Origin: Paraspadella gotoi
Taxonomy: Eukaryota; Chaetognatha
Assembly: GCA_051294375.1 (NCBI GenBank)
Contig: CM119271.1
Span: forward strand, 9,696,291-9,760,290
DNA length: 64,000 nt
Reading direction: 5' to 3'
Shown: piece after piece, positions 51,201 to 60,232 of the stretch
Layout: every line of letters begins with the position of its first letter
Position numbering within the stretch: position 1 is the stretch's first letter
Position numbers and translations under genes: made by a program
The notes under the pieces: model-generated
What the model saw: only the letters and a program-made list of their open reading frames with translations
Told to the model about the DNA's origin: nothing
Database searches by the model: none

Positions 51201-54200
51201 GAACAAATAGAGCTAAGGATGAGAAGACATGCACATGCCATGGATTACAAAGCTCTGCATGGAAGAAAGGCAGTGACATGCAAAAAAGGCCATGATCTTG
51301 TCGCCCGAGGAGAGTTGGATCATAGCAAGCACTGGATCTGCGATGAATGCAACGACGATCACCCAGCCATAGTTATGCGCTATGGTTGTGTTCTTTGTGA
51401 TTTTGATCTGTGCATTAACTGTGCAGAAAAAAGGAAATCTCTAGGCAAGAATGACACTGATTCAATGTCATCTCTTGCGAGAAGGCTTGGTGGAATGAAA
51501 ATCGCAGACAAATCGTGCAGCAAACGAGGTGGACAAGAGCGTGGTGAAACTCGCCGTCGACTATCAAAAAACCGAGATAGTGATGAGGAGGAATGTAAAG
51601 ACTTTGACAAGAGACCCGACTTCAAACCATCATGGAGCAGGCGCGACGGTCGCGAGGATCGCAATAGTGATGACCGGGATCGTGATGGTGGTGACCGAAA
51701 GCCTGATCTCAGGTTGGGGTCGAGAGATCATGATGATTATGATCGTGATGGTGATGGTGAAGATTATGATGGGCCTGGGAAACCCTATATTGACAGAAGA
51801 TCAAGACGCATGGAATATCAACATCGTTCTCCGCAGGATAGCCTTTCTTTTCGCCTCAAGCTGGTTGGTCCATTCCCAAAATATAATGGACCTCCTGAGG
51901 ATTTTAGGCGATGGTTTGACTTTCTAAACAGCACTGTGCGCTACCTTCGTCTGAAGGAAGATGACAAAAGAATGTACCTTATCAATCATATTGGAGGAAC
52001 TGATAGGAGAAATAAGGTGATGGACGAAATGAGAGAGTACAACAATTTGTCATTTGAGGAAGTCGGAGTGAGATTGTCGTTGATGTTTGGCTCAAAATCA
52101 CGTGAGACAATAATGGCTGAGGCCGAGTCGATTCAAAGAATAGATGGAGAATCAATTAACTCATTTGGACTGCGCGTCAAGGAAGCAGTAACTGCTTTCT
52201 ATCTCTCATTCCCTGAAGGAGAAAATCAGTTGGGATCTGAAATGTACGAAAGGTTAGCCCTTCAGTATTTCACAAGGGGTTTGAGGAGCAAATATCTTGC
52301 CAGGATATATATTTTGAAGGAAGCCAAGTCCATCAAAGAAGCTATAATTCTGATTCAAAATCGAATGGCGCAAGAAATGAGACTGAATCCTGAACTAAAG
52401 GATGATATTTCTACCAGCAAGGACAAGGGTCAGTTTAAAGATTACAATACAGGAAAATTTTTCGTAAATGCAATTGGCGATCATTTTCAATCAGGCGAAT
52501 TAGACCAATATGGAAATGTGTTCATGCCGCAAAGCGAAATCAATCACATTGGAGGCCATGGCCAGAGGACAAGCACTGGAAACTCTTGTTACAATTGTGG
52601 TGGTCGAATTCACTCTCATGGCGAGGAATGCCCTGCAAAAAATGCACAATGTTGGGCATGTAAAGGTATGGGACACTTTGGAAGAGTCTGCAAAAGAGGC
52701 GTTACACCGGCTCAAGTGATCAGAAGTGAAAAAGTGTCACGCCAGAAGTACAATGAGAAGAAGACAATCAACGCTATTGAAGATGGTGCTGTCCCTATTG
52801 GATCTTCATCGGAAGAATCTGGAAGTGATGATGAAGAAGAAGAAGTTTATGTCATCAAGAAAAGGGATGGCAAATTCCGCTTCAAAAATAGAAAGCGTGT
52901 CAATGTTATTCAAGAGGAGCAGGTTAATGCCGTCAGCAATTTGCCATTCTTGCATGCTGGCATGGTGGATCGTGATGGCAAGTCCTGTACGGCTAAGATT
53001 CTTGTTGATACCGGAGCCTCAGTCTCACTAGTTCATAAGGATTTTTTGGATCGTGGGAGGCTGCTCTGCGACACAATTGAATACACCGCAGTGATTTCAG
53101 GATTTGCAGGTCAACCAGTTTCGACAAATCAAAAGGTTAAGCTAAAACTTGATCTTCCACAAGCTGGACTCACTGAAGAACTTCAGTTTGTCCTTTATCA
53201 TGGAAAACTTGGATATGACGCAATCCTAGGTTTTGATATGCAACGAATCTTGGACCTGACGATTGTACACAAGCCGAAATTGAGCTTTATGTACAAACAG
53301 GTGCCCGTTCAAGTGAATTCCTTTGCTGACCCTATACAATTGGAGCAAGAGGTGCATGTTGTGCAGACAGCAAAAAAGGGTAAAAGGAATGCCAAGAGAA
53401 ATCCGGAAAAGGCAAAAGAGAATCCGGAAAAGGATATTGAGGAAGCCCTAAACTGCTCAAAAACTTTGAGTGAGGTAACCTTGCTAAAAAATGATATCTT
53501 CTTCATGCCAATTGGAAATGTTGGAATAATTCCCGGGTTATACAAGTTAAGCCTTAATACGGAATGGCACATGCGTGGTTTGCGTCTGGTGGAAGAGGAA
53601 ATAGCATTTGTGCCAAAAAATACCCGATCAGAAGAAGTCCGCGCAATTCTTAGCCTTAAATTTATTGGAAACAAGAACAACCGGCTGTCAATTCCTTTGG
53701 ATGCTCCCCTAGGAAAATTGACCCCCATAAAGCAACAGGAGGAAATAAAAAGTGAACAACCAAAAACTCCAAAGGTCGAGGTATTGAATGGTCTTGAAGT
53801 CAGAGAAAAACTGAATGCTGATCAAGACACCATTTATGTCTACCCAAAGAAGGCTGTTGTTACAAAGGAACAGGCAGAAGGGGTAAAGACGGCACAACAA
53901 AGAAGAAAGAAACTCTGGACGAGAGCTCAATTCATTGAAAAGACAGAATCATGGCTGAATCAGGTCCCTGAAAAATTTCGTGATGATTTATTGGATATCA
54001 TGGAGGAATTTTCGGAGGTCTTTCTTCATGATATGGATGACCTAAAAGAAGGAGTGTTGGGTTGGGAACTGGCCGCGGAATTCCCTGGGAATCTGCATTG
54101 GGCCTCTCGATACAAAGGAGCAAGTCCAACTGTCAGACTCATCTGCAAAAGGAGTCAAGAAATCCTAGTGAGATGTGGAATTTTTGAACCAGCAGAAAAT

Positions 54201-57200
54201 CCGGTTTTCATTCATCCTTTCACAGTTGTGCCCAAGAAAGCCAAGCTTTTCCCCACAACGACTGAAGCAGCTCAAGAGATGAGCGAACCAGTTTTCTTGA
54301 GTGCAGTGAGGCCTATAACTGATTGCAGTTATTTAAACAAGTATGCGCGCGACAGTTTGGCATCTGTTGTACCAGTCCTGACAGAGTATGTTTCAAAATT
54401 GAAATGCGATGCAATTAGATCTTTTGTCGACTTAACTTCATCTTTTCACCAGATTAATGTCTCGGCTAATATAGATGAAAATGGATTCTGTGCAAGAGAT
54501 TTATTTGGCATGCACTCTTATGTTACTGGATATCAATTCCTGCGATCACGCAAACTACTCATGGGATTTGCTAATGGGAGCTTTGTGGCAGGCAAGGTGT
54601 TTAAATCGATAGCGGATAGGATTGCAGCTGTGCCTGTTCGATCTTCCTTTGAGGAATTTGTAAGTGCAATCCCCTGGGTTGAAGAAGGCAAGCTTGTTGC
54701 AGACTTTGAGAGCATGAATGAGGACGTCGTGGAATCCTTCATTGACGATGTCTTCTTGCAGACTTTGAGAAATCTGCAATCATACAAGCTCAAGGAGTCA
54801 AGTTTCTATAAAAAACCAACAAACGACATGGAGGCATCCTACTACCTACACTTAAACATGATTCGAAAGTTGTTGTATAACTACTCCCGCTACAATCTTA
54901 TGATACAGCCAAGCAAGATTCATCTGTTGTGTACTGGATCATTTGAGTTGATGGGATTGCAGTTTAAACAGCTTAAAGAGATCAGCGATGTTGTCTGCAT
55001 GCCTGACAAGAAGCTACAAATCCTAAAGGAGTTTCCGAGACCAGACTCGGTAAGGAATTTGCAGAAATTTTTAGGTTTTTGCAATTTTTTTGCCATGTTG
55101 CTGCAAAACTCAAAGGTGCTGTTGTCACCACTTCTGAGGCTACTGCGCAAAGACTCGACCTACAAGTGGGAAGCAGTACATGAGACAGCTTTTGTTGAGA
55201 TCAAAAAGCGTCTATCACAGCAACTGCTGGCTGGCTTTGTCAAGATGCTTGACAAAAGACACGAGACGGAGCTTCTCTGTTATGTGGATTGGAGCAAAGA
55301 TGCAAATGCTGCATCTGCTGTAGTCTATGTGAAGGACTATCAAACAAAGGAAGTACAGTTAGCATATTTTTGGAGTCGTTTATTAAGTTCAACCTATGAT
55401 GACAAATCACCATATCTCTGCGAGGTTGCTGCAGTTGCTCTATTTTTGTTGTCCAACCGCATGCTGATCCTTGGGAGCATGATACACGTTTACACGGACA
55501 ACATGGTAGGTGCTTCTATACTGCGGAGAAAACTACAAGCGGTTGAATTTACAACAATCCCTATTCTACATCGTTTACTTGTCTCTATTTCTATGATCCC
55601 CTTCACTGTGAGTTATATCAACACGGAATCTAACCCAAGTGATTACCTAAGTCGGATCAAAACAGGTGAAAGACTAACCAACGAACAATTCTTAGAACGA
55701 GCCGTAAGCCCAACCGACTTTGATGTGCTTGACAAGAATATGTATGAGATAGCTCCTTCTGCTGAGGAATATCTCCAACGTCACTCCAAAAATGAAAACG
55801 CAATGATCAATATGGAATCCAAACAATGGAATCGAGCAAAATTGCGTGAAAACTACAAAGATTCACATTATTTCTCAGCAAGTACAGATGATGTTAAAGC
55901 TATCATGAGTGATAAATCACTTGAGGCTATTGAGGATCAACTTGTCATGAAGATTCAAGAAATATCCATAAGGAGAGATGAAAAAGTGATCAATGAGGCT
56001 TATTCAGATAAAATACTAAGTTGGTCAAAAACCCCTGAAAGCAACATCTCTTTTGAGGTTTTGGATCACAAGTTAAAAGGCTTTGCGGTTGAAAATCTCT
56101 ATGATGATGACATTGAGGATACTCTCGTCAATAACTACCACTACACAAGCAATAAATCCGATATGATTCATTTTCTGATTGGATCGTCAAAACTGTGTGA
56201 GTTTGATGACAGTTTTCAACACAAAACTCGTCTTGAAACGATTTACATGTCGACAAGGCCCGACCTTTACATGCACATCTTGTCAACTGGAGATGGACTG
56301 GTTGATCAAGATATTTTGTCATCAAGACAACTCATGGCTTATCACTTTCAAGAAATGCATGTATTGACAGAAATTCTACAGGAAAAGGAGATTGATACTG
56401 ATCCACCACCACTGTTCAACTCTGTTGATGACCTTAGGAAGTGTGTGGCTGATTTGAAACTTGCGCCAATCTCCGACGGAAAGTTAAAATACATGAAAGA
56501 GGTACAAAACCGTAATCAAGCCATCAGCACAATGCTTAAAGAAATGAAAGGAGAAAAAGTTGATATGGATTTTACAAATTACCTTAAACGCATGGACAAA
56601 TTGTATTGGCACCTGATCCATAATAAGTCACTATTATTCGTCAAAGACGATCTTCTTTTCCAACTGCGTTTCCCGAAAGTGGGTGAAGTGCAAAATTTTC
56701 AACTGATTTTGCCTGAATGTGATGCTGAACGCAAAATAATTTCCATGCATTCACAGACACACTTTGGCATTGCATTCACCTATGCAATGTTTTGCAAGAA
56801 CTACTTCACCCTAAGAGCTTACAAAAAATGCTACAAGGCCGTTACATCATGTCCATTGTGTAATCAGATGAAGACAAAGAGGAAAATTGAAGAATTTTCT
56901 TGGAATACGCAAATTATCTGGAACACGTGGAACATCGATCATAAAGGACCAGTAAGCGGTGGAGCAAACGCAGCACCTTATTACATTTTATGTGCTGTTG
57001 AGCAAAATCTACGTCTGGTTGTCTTTGCTGTGGCAAAAGACACATCAGCCAAAACCACTGCCAAGTTACTCTTTGAAAGAGTACTGGCATTTTATGGCGG
57101 CTCAACAGAATTTGTATCTGATCGTGGAGCAGGTTTTGTTTCAGAGCTTGCAAAATGGTTGTTCACACTGGGTAGTCAGCGACACCGTGTGACAAGCAGC

Positions 57201-58085
57201 TACAGACCTTGTGCAAATTCAGCCGAAAACTTTGCAGTGAGAAAACTGAGCACGTCAATGAAATTTTTGCTCTTCAACAAAAATCCCTCTGAACTGAGAG
57301 AAAACCTGTCTTTTCTTCAATTTATGTTGAATGGGTCGTGCTTACACCCAATCACTGGAGAAACGCCTTTTGAGACGCTTTTCTCTCGGGAAGCCTCATA
57401 TTTTCATCCTCTGCTGGTTAAGAATGAAACCATACCCATCACTAAGTTCTTGCAAGACAGAGTGGAAAAAATGAGAAAAATAATTTCAGTTCTCCGTGAG
57501 AAATATGATGTTTACTATTCAGAGAGAGTCTCAGCGTTTAGAACAGTAAACTCAGAAAATTTTCAAGAAGGAGAAAATGTCTGGATAAAAATTTTTGCAG
57601 CTAAGAAACATTTGAAATACTTAAAATCAGTCTTGCCTCGTTACCGTTTGGCAAAAATCATCAAAATAGTCTCACCTGTCTCGCTGACGCTTGAAGAGTT
57701 GTCCACCGGAAGGCTTGTCTCACGACACATTGTGGATGTTTTTAAAATGGCGCCAACGTCGTCATTTGGAAATGTTTTCACTGACACGAAGACCGCCCGC
57801 GTTCGCGAAATGGAAGATTTTGAGGGTGATGACGATTTTAGCAATAAAAAACTTGAGGAACTCGGTGACCGAAGTGGAAATGTAGCGGAGGCGGGTCTGG
57901 AAAACCTTAAAATGGCGAACCCGGACCCAGAGAACGATCGGAGAGCAGACGATTTGAATGATAAACCGCGATCCTCCTCTCGGAGATCGGAAAGAACGAA
58001 GTCTCACTCAAAAACAAAAGACGGCGAAAAAACTGAACGTAGGTACAACTTACGAGCGAGAAATGGAGTTAATTATAAAGAATAG
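48222..58085 (+). CDS. Giant Ty3/gypsy Gag-Pol polyprotein, single intact ORF of 3,287 codons
   Basis: Domains in order, by residue. 1-1,000: unrecognised region, acidic and serine-rich start, then KKKGWFSRFFKRANK (about 93-107). About 1,020-1,070: ZZ-like zinc finger (CKKGHDL, WICDEC, RYGCVLCDFDLCINC). 1,208-1,395: Gag (KYNGPPEDFRRWFDFL). 1,456-1,491: two zinc knuckles, CYNCGG and CWACKGMGHFGRVC. 1,596: protease DTGAS. 1,910-2,260: reverse transcriptase, catalytic FVDLTSSFHQ (Asp 2,070) and FIDD (2,173-2,176) in place of Y/F-x-DD. 2,356 and 2,426: RNase H aspartates (CYVDWSKD, YTDN). 2,841-2,880: integrase zinc-binding HSQTH and CPLCNQ; catalytic Asp 2,906, Asp 2,967, Glu 3,002 (exact D35E). 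The tail is basic, ending RRYNLRARNG. It replicates through RNA by reverse transcription and integrates. No frameshift or stop separates gag and pol. All catalytic residues are present, so it could be recent or active. A host gene derived from an element is less likely. Confidence 0.93.
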   Translation: MDSETGSENNGGDARCITEIDAGGAASADAIVGGGGESASAAGSSAGGRGRLAEITEESSESGDDESGDDENGGVAGAEAPSSTGERLETESVPKKKGWFSRFFKRANKQHQPTNVIKVRGGVELAALDEIFVFKTETNYCLRDFCGRKCAILPIGGYTKKDCQPIKGYFDYFTVENFERENFLKSKLGDVATEKDGAGNYWIFGLKNYVFVKSCTKCKTGVCTIDHHFLALVQDLFDHRDEHGPIGIADLDLGHFTRKKRVRLNPDLEMQPVSDGLTPTNTNRLDEKFECLTAVAACGEWARPYVLAQGSIDAEVCRFVCENLFPNGEVKGDNKNGFVYNTTPTLPSNILSYFVHVSYEINQDPLYALNHLLKHSYPRDMGVENGTRLFAFLLYSTWINLLINRNKELDSLFRSDMLQEFSLHEFGLTKELLTPIGIYSQLIRKIVEDRIHNRCELLRNDLETGKINNSDLVFDECSGRFLQHGEPISIVELVNHVDFPAMGENQLSVKGVFFHDFAQLLESLGDENLQKRNIDADVTVKLVQLSSEADLEWFEHKDALTNVMKSPMLKLEEARVKPLVRVEHELEDPVLAPPAAFQDRDAISPSRRMAARFSIYEDETTHGRVSTSPMQRRKNRPLSEKNEKPVEADLFLLGGKIIKVSPPSSPRGNGRGYERRRRRQASRVLPMDYSGDEDDQMGVLWEEKLLPARKDCAEPKVMDAVNQSADEDHDAIEFAARTEPKSKKKKIKITNCPQCKVFGVIECLGELVHEDISPVTDDGNDSEKPFRHTINTIFDLDDLQKGRVTRPKEKTRKSDKTVVGGVLKRRDPRTSTPANGLDDDPAYSTLLSVIRRKQLEDEKAKDQRKDSDSDSDEFGHTKYPNDDMDLETRSMPRRQRHKSRSPDKAFEDFIKNNRKLQRVQFEEEDKIHKKITQNSNLVTADYTVPKRPFFDPSRKGKLSDAEKNYFFDSSIRLGQGSQDLGNPNPQDLQMEDGEQIELRMRRHAHAMDYKALHGRKAVTCKKGHDLVARGELDHSKHWICDECNDDHPAIVMRYGCVLCDFDLCINCAEKRKSLGKNDTDSMSSLARRLGGMKIADKSCSKRGGQERGETRRRLSKNRDSDEEECKDFDKRPDFKPSWSRRDGREDRNSDDRDRDGGDRKPDLRLGSRDHDDYDRDGDGEDYDGPGKPYIDRRSRRMEYQHRSPQDSLSFRLKLVGPFPKYNGPPEDFRRWFDFLNSTVRYLRLKEDDKRMYLINHIGGTDRRNKVMDEMREYNNLSFEEVGVRLSLMFGSKSRETIMAEAESIQRIDGESINSFGLRVKEAVTAFYLSFPEGENQLGSEMYERLALQYFTRGLRSKYLARIYILKEAKSIKEAIILIQNRMAQEMRLNPELKDDISTSKDKGQFKDYNTGKFFVNAIGDHFQSGELDQYGNVFMPQSEINHIGGHGQRTSTGNSCYNCGGRIHSHGEECPAKNAQCWACKGMGHFGRVCKRGVTPAQVIRSEKVSRQKYNEKKTINAIEDGAVPIGSSSEESGSDDEEEEVYVIKKRDGKFRFKNRKRVNVIQEEQVNAVSNLPFLHAGMVDRDGKSCTAKILVDTGASVSLVHKDFLDRGRLLCDTIEYTAVISGFAGQPVSTNQKVKLKLDLPQAGLTEELQFVLYHGKLGYDAILGFDMQRILDLTIVHKPKLSFMYKQVPVQVNSFADPIQLEQEVHVVQTAKKGKRNAKRNPEKAKENPEKDIEEALNCSKTLSEVTLLKNDIFFMPIGNVGIIPGLYKLSLNTEWHMRGLRLVEEEIAFVPKNTRSEEVRAILSLKFIGNKNNRLSIPLDAPLGKLTPIKQQEEIKSEQPKTPKVEVLNGLEVREKLNADQDTIYVYPKKAVVTKEQAEGVKTAQQRRKKLWTRAQFIEKTESWLNQVPEKFRDDLLDIMEEFSEVFLHDMDDLKEGVLGWELAAEFPGNLHWASRYKGASPTVRLICKRSQEILVRCGIFEPAENPVFIHPFTVVPKKAKLFPTTTEAAQEMSEPVFLSAVRPITDCSYLNKYARDSLASVVPVLTEYVSKLKCDAIRSFVDLTSSFHQINVSANIDENGFCARDLFGMHSYVTGYQFLRSRKLLMGFANGSFVAGKVFKSIADRIAAVPVRSSFEEFVSAIPWVEEGKLVADFESMNEDVVESFIDDVFLQTLRNLQSYKLKESSFYKKPTNDMEASYYLHLNMIRKLLYNYSRYNLMIQPSKIHLLCTGSFELMGLQFKQLKEISDVVCMPDKKLQILKEFPRPDSVRNLQKFLGFCNFFAMLLQNSKVLLSPLLRLLRKDSTYKWEAVHETAFVEIKKRLSQQLLAGFVKMLDKRHETELLCYVDWSKDANAASAVVYVKDYQTKEVQLAYFWSRLLSSTYDDKSPYLCEVAAVALFLLSNRMLILGSMIHVYTDNMVGASILRRKLQAVEFTTIPILHRLLVSISMIPFTVSYINTESNPSDYLSRIKTGERLTNEQFLERAVSPTDFDVLDKNMYEIAPSAEEYLQRHSKNENAMINMESKQWNRAKLRENYKDSHYFSASTDDVKAIMSDKSLEAIEDQLVMKIQEISIRRDEKVINEAYSDKILSWSKTPESNISFEVLDHKLKGFAVENLYDDDIEDTLVNNYHYTSNKSDMIHFLIGSSKLCEFDDSFQHKTRLETIYMSTRPDLYMHILSTGDGLVDQDILSSRQLMAYHFQEMHVLTEILQEKEIDTDPPPLFNSVDDLRKCVADLKLAPISDGKLKYMKEVQNRNQAISTMLKEMKGEKVDMDFTNYLKRMDKLYWHLIHNKSLLFVKDDLLFQLRFPKVGEVQNFQLILPECDAERKIISMHSQTHFGIAFTYAMFCKNYFTLRAYKKCYKAVTSCPLCNQMKTKRKIEEFSWNTQIIWNTWNIDHKGPVSGGANAAPYYILCAVEQNLRLVVFAVAKDTSAKTTAKLLFERVLAFYGGSTEFVSDRGAGFVSELAKWLFTLGSQRHRVTSSYRPCANSAENFAVRKLSTSMKFLLFNKNPSELRENLSFLQFMLNGSCLHPITGETPFETLFSREASYFHPLLVKNETIPITKFLQDRVEKMRKIISVLREKYDVYYSERVSAFRTVNSENFQEGENVWIKIFAAKKHLKYLKSVLPRYRLAKIIKIVSPVSLTLEELSTGRLVSRHIVDVFKMAPTSSFGNVFTDTKTARVREMEDFEGDDDFSNKKLEELGDRSGNVAEAGLENLKMANPDPENDRRADDLNDKPRSSSRRSERTKSHSKTKDGEKTERRYNLRARNGVNYKE

Positions 58086-58267
58086 TTCTGCCCATATTCT
58101 TCTTCTAATTATGTTGATACTGTTTAAAATTCTATTTATTTAAATTTATTAAATTTATTTCAACTTTTTTCCCTGAAAAATATATTTAAAAGAATTTCAA
58201 AGAATTAAATTTATTTCAAATCTTTACTCTGGAAAAAATTTTTTTTCTCTCTTCCATTCTTAAATTT
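58086..58267. other. 3' flank of the giant ORF
   Basis: AT-rich, with tandem-like ATTTATTAAATTTATTTCAA words. No polypurine tract adjacent to a TG start was found that would fix the 3' LTR. Confidence 0.5.
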
Positions 58268-58510
58268 TAAACCTTTTTATTAAAATCTTTTTTCCTTTCT
58301 AAATTTCTAATTATTTAATTCTTTTCCTTTTCATATTGCTTACTCTCTTTCTTCTTTATTTTTCTTGTTTTATTGTTTGCAGAAGCTTCTTGGAGATTGT
58401 CTCTGAATACGTTCTTACGTTGTATGTTATCGCTCACTTTTAAGACAAACTTTTTAACACTTAAAACTTTGCCTGGGGGCCATGGGTATCCATACTCACG
58501 TCGCCATTTG
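58268..58510 (+). repeat. 240-bp inverted repeat, left copy
   Basis: Contains GTTTGCAGAAGCTTCTTGG, AGATTGTCTCTGAATACG, TTATCGCTCACTTTTAAGAC and CTTTGCCTGGGGGCC. It is the reverse complement of 62,712-62,965 with small differences. On the minus strand its outer edge reads TGGCGACGTGAGTATGGATA, reminiscent of a primer-binding region. Confidence 0.8.
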
Positions 58511-60232
58511 TCGTTGTTCGTGCGTCGGTCGTTGTCGGCGAAAATTTGATCTGTGACTTTTCAGGAAGCAAACTTTATTATTACTTCCAGACCTTACAGG
58601 TGACGTCACTGAGCAAGACTCTCACAGGCTCGTTCTGGCAAGATTGCCCTTTTCGTCAAACTCGTGAATTCGTATACTGGCAGATAGTAAATCTCAGCAC
58701 TCGCTCATCTCAATGCTCACCTGGCGACAATGTTGGCTCGTGTAGTTGCTTGTATTTACTCAGGTTTGATAGTATCATTGTGTGCAATAAGATCCGTTTA
58801 ATCAGATTACGTTATTTGTTAGTATAAGAAATAATCCACCGGCCGTTCAGCCTCGTTATCCAGCAGATTTAAAGTAAGATTTAGACGTTTTTTCTAGTTT
58901 TGCTAGGGGCAATTTTCCCCTCTCTCATGATCATCGGGTCGTTTTGGTAAGGACAACCAGAAAGTCAGAAATAACTGGCGCTTTACATCCAATGAAATAA
59001 GGAGCTGTCCGTTCCAGCCACTCCCAATGCCTGACCATGGGACATCGACAGCTCGACAACCAGTTCCAGGCAAATGTCGCACCTGCCCATGCAAGACCTT
59101 GCAAGCGAGGCCCAAAATGCCAAGTAGATGGTGGCCTGTGAACGAGGGAGATATTTCTTAACTACAAATAATCAACTGTTAAAATTTATTGCTACACATA
59201 ATATCAACTGAAACAACAACAAGAGATTGGCGCTGACGTGGTCACAAGTCGGATAAAAATAGTTTTGCTTCTGTAAGTCACATGATCAGCAATTTTTCGC
59301 GACAACGACGAGACGACAACGACAAATGGAAATGAAAAATAGAAGAATAAAAAGCAAGAGAACAGATCCCTGTCCTTACGACCTGGCCCCCAGGACTTTA
59401 TTCCCGTTAATTTCCCTTTTGTTTCGTTTAACCGCGATGGAAAGTTGACTGCAACTTAGATTAGAATTATTTTTGAGTGAAAGGTCAACCTGGCTCCAAT
59501 TAGGTCAAACCGGTTTTATCTTATTTGAGCGAGCTCTGACCGCTGTTGTCTGGATCATCCAAACATCCAGCTTCCGCGGGGAAAAGGTGAAAAGAGGTGT
59601 GGACTTAAACTGGTCACTGCCAGCAAAAAGACCTGCGAGCCACTCCAAGCTCTTTTGGCTTCCTCACGGCCTGCAAACCGTTCACCGCTGCGCTCACAAC
59701 AAAAACCTGCAAACCGCTTCCTGCTAAGTTCACCCAGTTTTCAGTTGTAGGACCACGGATCCAAAGACGTTCCACAGCCTGATTTATCGCCAATTCGCAA
59801 TTCCTAGTGGAACTCACCCAGCCATCTAAACATTTTAATTTTTGCGTTTTTATGAAAACTCGTTTTCCGAGTACGCTAAACTCGAGGCGATTTTTGTAGA
59901 TCGCCGAACTCTTGTCGGTTTTTGCGATTTTATGAAAACTCCGTTTTCCGAGTTCGCCCAACTCGAGGCGATTTTTGTAGACCGCCAAACTCTTTTGCAT
60001 TTTGAAACTATGGTTATCCCTACTGCCACACTTAAACACCTCAGATATCAGAAGACGGGCGTCCAATCCGTGCACCCTGCCCAGGGCTTACAAACCCAAC
60101 TCAGCTCATACACCTGCATGTCTCCCGCACCTGCATACATGGCAATGCACACCCAGTGAAGGACAACACCAAGTTACAGCATGACTGAGCCGCTTCCGAA
60201 TCTGCCCCTAGAAAGCTTTTTGATTTTCTGTT
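58511..60232. other. Unassigned sequence downstream of the retroelement
   Basis: Mixed composition. A 75-bp direct repeat lies at about 59,845-59,998 (GAAAACTCGTTTTCCGAGTA, CTCGAGGCGATTTTTGTAGA). Short frames at 58,546-58,827 and 59,842-60,159 have no recognised motif. It could be element 3' sequence or host DNA. Confidence 0.45.
59845..59998. repeat. Tandem direct repeat, two units of about 76 bp
   Basis: Unit: TTTATGAAAACTCGTTTTCC ... CTCGAGGCGATTTTTGTAGA ... GCCGAACTCTT, repeated with five or six substitutions. Confidence 0.8.
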
